Source: an uncultured Collinsella sp. (GTDB lineage: Bacteria > Actinomycetota > Coriobacteriia > Coriobacteriales > Coriobacteriaceae). From it: 38,626 nt of DNA. Made by a program: the position numbers and the translations under genes. Shown piece after piece: positions 33,210-38,626 of this stretch; the stretch's first letter is position 1, and the number at the start of each line of letters is the position of its first letter. A model generated the notes under the pieces. The model saw nothing but the letters and a program-made list of their open reading frames with translations, searched no databases and was not told where the DNA came from. Where the stretch lies: contig URBS01000005.1 of assembly GCA_900546085.1 (NCBI GenBank), forward strand, positions 1 through 38,626. Reading direction: 5' to 3'.

Positions 33210-33240
33210 TGTGACAAAGAGACTGCCCCCTCGTCACATT
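33208..33240. terminator. Small dyad at the end of the HAD gene
   Basis: AATGTGAC (33208-33215) pairs with GTCACATT (33233-33240) across 17 nt. It overlaps the HAD stop codon. It could be a weak terminator or a small member of the palindromic repeats. Confidence 0.45.
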
Positions 33241-33264
33241 CCAAATATTGCCTTTACGTGTTGA

Positions 33265-33309
33265 TGCACACGGTGTGCAATAATACTCGCACTGTGCAAT
33301 AGCGCACAG
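33265..33309. promoter_or_regulatory. Two palindromic operators ahead of the TetR gene
   Basis: TGCACAC-G-GTGTGCA (33265-33279) is a perfect 15-bp palindrome. CTGTGC....GCACAG (33292-33309) is a second, related one. Both end within 70 bp of the TetR start codon, where autorepression by a TetR dimer is usual. Confidence 0.6.
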
Positions 33310-33330
33310 GCTGAGTAACAAGGAGGACGC

Positions 33331-34041
33331 TTGTCCCAGCTCGAGAAATGCGATCGCCGGTCCCTTCGCTCGCAGCGTGCCCTTCGCCAGGCACTTGCCA
33401 GCGAGCTTGCCGAAAGCGGCGACCTTTCGCGCATTAATGTCGCGTCGCTCACCGAGCGCGCCGGCCTTACGCGCCGCACGTTCTATTCGCACTACCGCGA
33501 TATTCCCGACTTTATCAATCAAATCGAGGACGGCTTGCTGGCCGAGATCCGTGAGCGCATTGAGCTCATCACCGCAGCTCAGCTGCCTGATCTCTATCAC
33601 AGCATCGATGAGCTCGAGCCAGCGCCCGGTTCGGTTGAGCTGCTGCGTTATCTTGCGGCCAACCGCGACTTAATCGGTGCACTGCTGGGTCCGGGCGGCG
33701 ACCAGGCCTTCATTAAAAGGATTATCGACACCGCGCGTGAGGCTGTGGTGCCGCGTGCGCAGACGGGCATTTTGGGCCTGGCGCTGGGCACGTTCTTTGA
33801 CTACTACGTCACCTACGTCGTGAGTGCCGAGGTCGGCATGATTCAGCGTTGGTTTGAGCGTGGGCTCACCGAATCGCCCGAGGCCATGGCACGCATTATG
33901 ACGGTGCTCGCTTTTGTGCGCCCTGGTGACCTGTATGGCCAACCCATCGATATCAACGTGCCGGAATACGGCATGAAGCTATTGAACTTGCAGCTCGAGG
34001 ACGCGGCCGACACCGTCGCAACCGTCGAGTCCAACAACTAA
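33331..34041 (+). CDS. TetR/AcrR-family transcriptional regulator
   Basis: This 236-residue regulator has an N-terminal helix-turn-helix (INVASLTERAGLTRRTFYSHYRDIPDFINQIEDG) that matches TetR proteins, followed by a helical ligand-binding domain of ordinary length with the DYYVTYVVSAEVGMIQRWFERG segment. The start is TTG 33331 behind an excellent AAGGAGGA site; no ATG lies nearby in frame. The large activase gene begins 11 nt after its stop, so the regulator is likely to control that gene and itself. The paired palindromes upstream are the probable operators. The inducer is unknown; an acyl-CoA or fatty acid would suit the neighbour. Confidence 0.92.
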   Translation: MSQLEKCDRRSLRSQRALRQALASELAESGDLSRINVASLTERAGLTRRTFYSHYRDIPDFINQIEDGLLAEIRERIELITAAQLPDLYHSIDELEPAPGSVELLRYLAANRDLIGALLGPGGDQAFIKRIIDTAREAVVPRAQTGILGLALGTFFDYYVTYVVSAEVGMIQRWFERGLTESPEAMARIMTVLAFVRPGDLYGQPIDINVPEYGMKLLNLQLEDAADTVATVESNN

Positions 34042-34052
34042 GAGGAGAGACA

Positions 34053-37000
34053 ATGAGCAAGCTCGTCGAGGGCATTAAGGACCGCATGGTCGCTGCCGCA
34101 CGCGAGGCCGCGCCCACCGTGATGGACGCCGCGCAGAAGGCCGCGACCGCGGCTGTCGAGAAAGTTGCCGAGGCAGTTGCCGATGCCAAGAACGTGGCAG
34201 GGGAGACGCTCACCGCTGATGCAGCCACGCCCAACGTTGCCGAGTCCGTAACCGCCACCGCCGCCCACGCCCCCGAAGGCGCGATCTTCAACCCCGAGAA
34301 CGCTCGTGGCAACCTGCACCTGGGCATCGACGTGGGCTCCACCACCGTCAAGCTCGCCGTGCTCAATGACGAAAACCAGATCGTCTACGCCAAGTACCAG
34401 CGCCATCACACCGACGTCCGTGCCTGCGCCCGCGACCTGTTCGAGGGTGCCGCGACCGTGCTGCCGACGGCCCAGATGACCTGCGCCATTACCGGCTCGG
34501 GCGGCCTGCTGCTGTCCCAGTGGCTCGACCTGGAGTTTGTCCAGGAGGTCATCGCTAGCAAACGCGCCGTCGAGACCCTTATCCCGGCCACCGATGTCGC
34601 CATCGAGCTGGGCGGCGAGGACGCCAAGATCATCTACTTCGACAACGGCATCGAGCAGCGCATGAACGGCACCTGCGCCGGCGGTACGGGCGCCTTCATC
34701 GACCAGATGGCAACCCTGCTGCACACCGACGCGAGCGGCCTCAACGAGCTCGCGGCCAACGCCACTACCATCTATCCCATCGCCAGCCGCTGCGGCGTCT
34801 TTGCCAAGACCGACGTCCAGCCGCTGCTCAACGAGGGCGCCCGTCCCGAGGACGTGGCTGCCTCCATCTTCCAGGCCGTCGTGACCCAGACCATCTCGGG
34901 CCTGGCGTGCGGCCGCCCCATCCGCGGCAACGTCGCCTTCCTGGGCGGCCCGCTGCAGTATCTCTCCGAGCTGCGCCACCGCTTCTACCTCACGCTCAAC
35001 CTGGACGAGGAGCACCGTATCGTGCCCCAAAACGCCCACCTGTTTGTAGCGAGCGGCGCCGCCATGGCGCACGAGTCCAACAAGCTCAGCACGTTCCCGC
35101 AGCTCATCGATGCCATCGATGCTCTGGGTGACACACAGGGTGCCGAGGTCGAGCGTCTGGATCCGCTCTTTGCCACCGACGAGGACTTTGCCGAGTTCAA
35201 GGGTCGCCACGACACCGAGGTCGTTCCCAAGGGCAAGCTCGACGGCTACACCGGCCGCGTGTTCATCGGCATCGACGCCGGTTCCACCACCATGAAAGCC
35301 GCACTCGTGGGCGAGGACGGCCAGCTGCTGCACACTTGGTACGGCAACAACAACGGCGACATCCTGGGCACGGCCAAGGTCATCATGGCCGATTTCTACA
35401 ATCACATCCCCGCCGGCTGCACCATCGGCCACGTGACCACCACGGGTTACGGCGAGGCGCTGCTCATCGAGGCCCTCAAGGCCGATTCCGGCGAGATCGA
35501 GACCGTCGCGCACCTGCGCGGCGCCAAGGCATTCCTGCCCGGCGTCGAGTTTATCCTGGACATCGGCGGCCAGGACATGAAGTGCTTGCGCGTCAAGGAC
35601 GGCGTCATCGAGCACATCATGCTCAACGAGGCCTGCTCGTCGGGCTGCGGCAGCTTTATCGAGAGTTTCGCCGTGTCTATGAACATGGACGTGCGCGCGT
35701 TTGCCGATGCCGCCATTCATGCCAAGGCCCCCGTCGACCTGGGCAGCCGCTGCACGGTCTTTATGAACTCGCGCGTCAAGCAGGCGCAAAAGGAAGGCGC
35801 CACGGTGGGCGACATCGCGGCCGGCCTGTCTTATTCCGTCATCAAGAATGCCCTGTTCAAGGTCATTAAGCTGCGCGACCCCAAGGAGATCGGCAGTCAG
35901 GTGATCGTCCAAGGCGGCACCTTTATGTCCGACGCCACGCTGCGTGCGTTTGAGCAGCTCACCGGTGTTCACGCCGTGCGCCCCGACATCGCCGGCTGTA
36001 TGGGCGCCTACGGTGCGGCCCTGCTCGCCCGCGATCGCGCCGGCGCCGACGGCATCTCGACCATCCTTTCGGCCGAGGACATCGCGCACCTCACCGTGAC
36101 GCAAAAGCACGTCCGCTGCGGCCGTTGCTCCAACAACTGCCAGCTTACCGTCAACGATTTTGGCGGCGGCAGGCGCTTTATCACCGGCAATCGCTGCGAG
36201 AAGGGTGCCGGCCACAAAAAGCAAAAGACCGAGGCCCCCAACCTCTTCAAAAAGAAAAACGAGCTGCTGTTTAACCGCGAGGTGCTGAGCCCCGACGAGG
36301 CCCCGCGCGGCACCGTCGGCATCCCCCGCGCCCTCAACATGTACGAGAACTACCCCTTCTGGCACGCGTTCTTTACGCGCCTGGGCTTTAGCGTGCAGCT
36401 GTCCGACCAGTCGAGCAAGAAGACCTACCAGGCGGGCATCGAGTCCATGCCGTCCGAGAGCGTGTGCTATCCGGCCAAGATGAGCCATGGCCACGTGATG
36501 AACCTCATCGATCGTGATGTCGACTTTATCTGGATGCCGTGCGTGCGCTGGGAGCGCAAGGAGGATCCGACGGCTGGCAACTGCTACAACTGCCCCATCG
36601 TCATGAGCTACCCCACGGCGCTGGCGCTCAATATCGACGAGATTCGCGAGCAGACCATCGAGTTCCTGTACCCGTTTGTGCCCTATCACGATAAGACAGA
36701 GCTCAAGCGCCGCTTGTACCAGGTGCTCGCCGTCGACCGCGTGGCCGATTCGCAAGCTGGTCGCGGTCGCGTGCGTGGACCCAAGATCACGCGCTCCGAG
36801 GTCGATGCCGCCGTCAACGCTGCCTTTGAGGCCGATGCGCGTTTCCACGAGGATATCCAGACGATGGGCGAGGAGGCTCTTAAGTGGGTCGAGGACCACG
36901 GTGGCCATGGCATTGTGCTCGCTGGTCGTCCCTACCATAACGACCCCGAGATCAACCATGCCCTGCCCGAGCTTATCTCGAGCTTTGGCTTTGCGGTCTT

Positions 37001-38593
37001 TACCGAGGATTCGCTCGCGCACCTGGTGAAGCCCGAGCGTCCCATCCGCGTGGTCGACCAGTGGATGTACCACAGCCGCCTGTACGCCGTCGCCCGTTTT
37101 GTGACGATGCGCAACGATTTGGACCTGATCCAGCTCAACTCTTTCGGCTGCGGTCTGGACGCCCTGACCACCGACCAGGTGCAGGAGATTCTGGAAGCCA
37201 GCGGCAAGATCTACACCGTGCTCAAGATTGACGAGGTGTCCAACCTGGGCGCCGCGCGCATCCGCATCCGCTCGCTCATGGCCGCGCTCAAGGACCAGGA
37301 GGCCGAGCGCTTGGCCGAGGCCACGGCCGCGGGCGAGGCCTACGAGCAGGGCGATGCCGCGCCGGTGGCGCCCTCCACGGATGCTCCCGCGTTCGCGAGC
37401 CGCAAGTACACGTTTGAGGCTCAGCGCGAGAGTGCTTCGACCGCGTGGCCCAAGGTGCCCTTTACCGAGCAGATGCGCGACGAGGGCTACACCATCCTGT
37501 GCCCGCAGATGGCGCCGATCCACTTTGACCTGGTCAAAGAGGTGTTCCGCGGTGCCGGCTACAACTTGGAGCTGCTGCCCTCGACCGATCACGATGCCGT
37601 CGAGGCCGGTCTGCGCTATGTGAACAATGACATTTGCTACCCGTCGATTCTGGTAACGGGTCAGATTATGGAGGCCATCGAGAGCGGTCGGTACGACCTG
37701 TCCAAGACGGCCGTGGTCATCAGCCAGACCGGCGGCGGCTGCCGTGCTACCAACTACATCGCGCTCATTCGCAAGGCCCTGCGCGAGAGCGGCCACCCCG
37801 AGATTCCGGTGATCTCGCTTTCGGCTGTGGCGCTGGGCGAGGACAACCCCGGCTTTAAGCTGACGCCGGCGCTGCTTAAGCAGGCAGTCTACGCGGTGCT
37901 CTTTGGCGACGTGATGATGCAGATGCTCTACCGCTGCCGCCCGTACGAGGCCACGCCCGGTGCCGCCAACGCGCTCTACGAGCAGTACATGGCGCGCGCC
38001 CGTAAACTGGCGCCCAAGTTTAACCGCCACAACTACACCAAGCTGTGCCGCGAGGCCATCCGCGCGTTCGACACCATGCCGCTCGTGGGCGAGGGCACCA
38101 AGCCACGCGTGGGCGTGGTCGGTGAGATCTTGGTCAAGTTCCATCCCACGGCCAACAACCATGTGGTCGACGTGATCGAGCGCGAGGGCTGCGAGGCCGT
38201 GGTACCGGGCCTGCTCGACTTCTTCCTGTACTCCATGAGCAACGCCGAGCTGCAGAAAGACGAGCTGGGAAGCTCTGCTACCACGCGCGCGGTCATGCAA
38301 GCGCTCATCAAGCTTGTGGACTGGATGCGCACGCCGGTGGAGGAGATGCTCGAGAAGTCCCGCCGCTTCGAGGCGCCCGAGCGCATCGGCACCATGGCTG
38401 ACAAGGCCCGTACGGTGCTTTCGGTGTGCAACAACATGGGCGAGGGCTGGTTGCTCACGGCCGAGATGCTCGACCTGATTGACCATGGCGCACCCAACAT
38501 CATCTGCACGCAGCCCTTCGCGTGCCTGCCCAATCACGTGGTGGGCAAGGCCGTGATCAAGGAGCTGCGCCGCCAGCATCCCGAGAGCAACAT
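34053..38593 (+). CDS. Acyl-CoA dehydratase activase / 2-hydroxyacyl-CoA dehydratase-related giant protein, 3' truncated
   Basis: The frame is open from ATG 34053 (after AGGAGAG) to the end, 1,513 codons of real sequence, with no stop. Residues 1-80 are an unusual Ala-rich helical stretch. Two BadF/BadG/BcrA ASKHA ATPase domains follow, each with a phosphate loop (GIDVGSTTVK near 90, GIDAGSTTMK near 404) and paired cysteines for a bridging [4Fe-4S] cluster (GTCAGGTG and SRCGVF; EACSSGCG and SRCTVF). A Cys-rich linker near 688, a DUF2229-type domain from about 753 and a region resembling 2-hydroxyglutaryl-CoA dehydratase subunits (about 1146-1510) complete it. Relatives use ATP to inject an electron into a radical dehydratase; the precise substrate of this fused class is unknown. 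Confidence 0.9.
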
Positions 38594-38626
38594 AGATCGG
38601 AAGAGCACACGTCTGAACTCCAGTCA
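38594..38626. other. Illumina TruSeq adapter, not genomic
   Basis: The last 33 bases begin AGATCGGAAGAGCACACGTC and are the standard TruSeq read-through adapter from first base to last. The activase reading frame runs through it without a stop and would gain the false tail IDRKSTRLNSS. The adapter marks the true end of the contig at 38593. Confidence 0.98.

Noticed and set aside
34038..38579. A 1,513-codon open frame on the minus strand
   Set aside because: It is the antisense of the activase gene, caused by high GC at third positions. Its translation shows no recognisable domain, while the plus strand has clear motifs throughout.

Overview
The window is one end of a draft contig from a high-GC actinobacterium, most likely a gut Coriobacteriia and probably Collinsella or a close relative. 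I infer this from base composition and gene content: a Gly/Lys-type phosphofructokinase, a two-domain acyl-CoA dehydratase activase giant, SEC-C methionine aminopeptidase, a DUF2975/HTH pair and a polar amino-acid ABC operon. I could run no database search. The last 33 bases (38594-38626) are Illumina TruSeq adapter, so the true sequence ends at 38593.

Layout. 1-2600: a small 52-bp tandem repeat, ogt (DNA alkylation repair), and a CLC-type antiporter with the GGEVTP motif of fluoride transporters. The antiporter's leader carries the 3' core of a fluoride (crcB) riboswitch and an overlapping 20-bp terminator hairpin. 2600-6100: ABC ATPase plus FtsX-type permease. 6190-10620 (minus strand): a small conserved protein, a membrane-anchored XRE regulator, phosphofructokinase and a secreted Ntn hydrolase. 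10785-12170: M18 aminopeptidase. 12264-13592: a RelB/DinJ-like antitoxin and PIN toxin between two copies of a ~160-bp structured element whose stems covary. 13595-16484 (minus strand): D-2-hydroxyacid dehydrogenase, map and a radical SAM protein. 16710-19980: an alpha/beta hydrolase, then a degenerate-GGDEF/receiver/HD-GYP protein with an Hpt protein. 20185-23612: DUF2975 membrane protein and HTH regulator, then a BcrA-type ABC exporter; both promoters carry similar TATCG/CGATA half-sites. 23724-28045 (minus strand): a glutamate/glutamine-type ABC importer with a class I amidotransferase hydrolase. 28502-30283: a Dxs-family enzyme lacking some substrate-binding residues. 30512-33209: HD protein, CmpB-type membrane protein and HAD phosphatase. 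33331 to the end: a TetR regulator and the ~1,513-residue activase, cut by the contig end.

The most unusual feature is the intergenic DNA, which is full of long, often perfect palindromes in several sequence families. These are a 37-bp AACCTGCC element with five copies, an AGTTGCGGTG family with three copies, a TCTCAATCTGTAACA family with three copies in tandem, and single large hairpins. Between copies, changes in one arm are usually matched in the other, or give G-U pairs on one strand. This suggests selection on folded RNA or on cruciform structure. With the covarying element around the toxin-antitoxin module, these are the best candidates for something undescribed.
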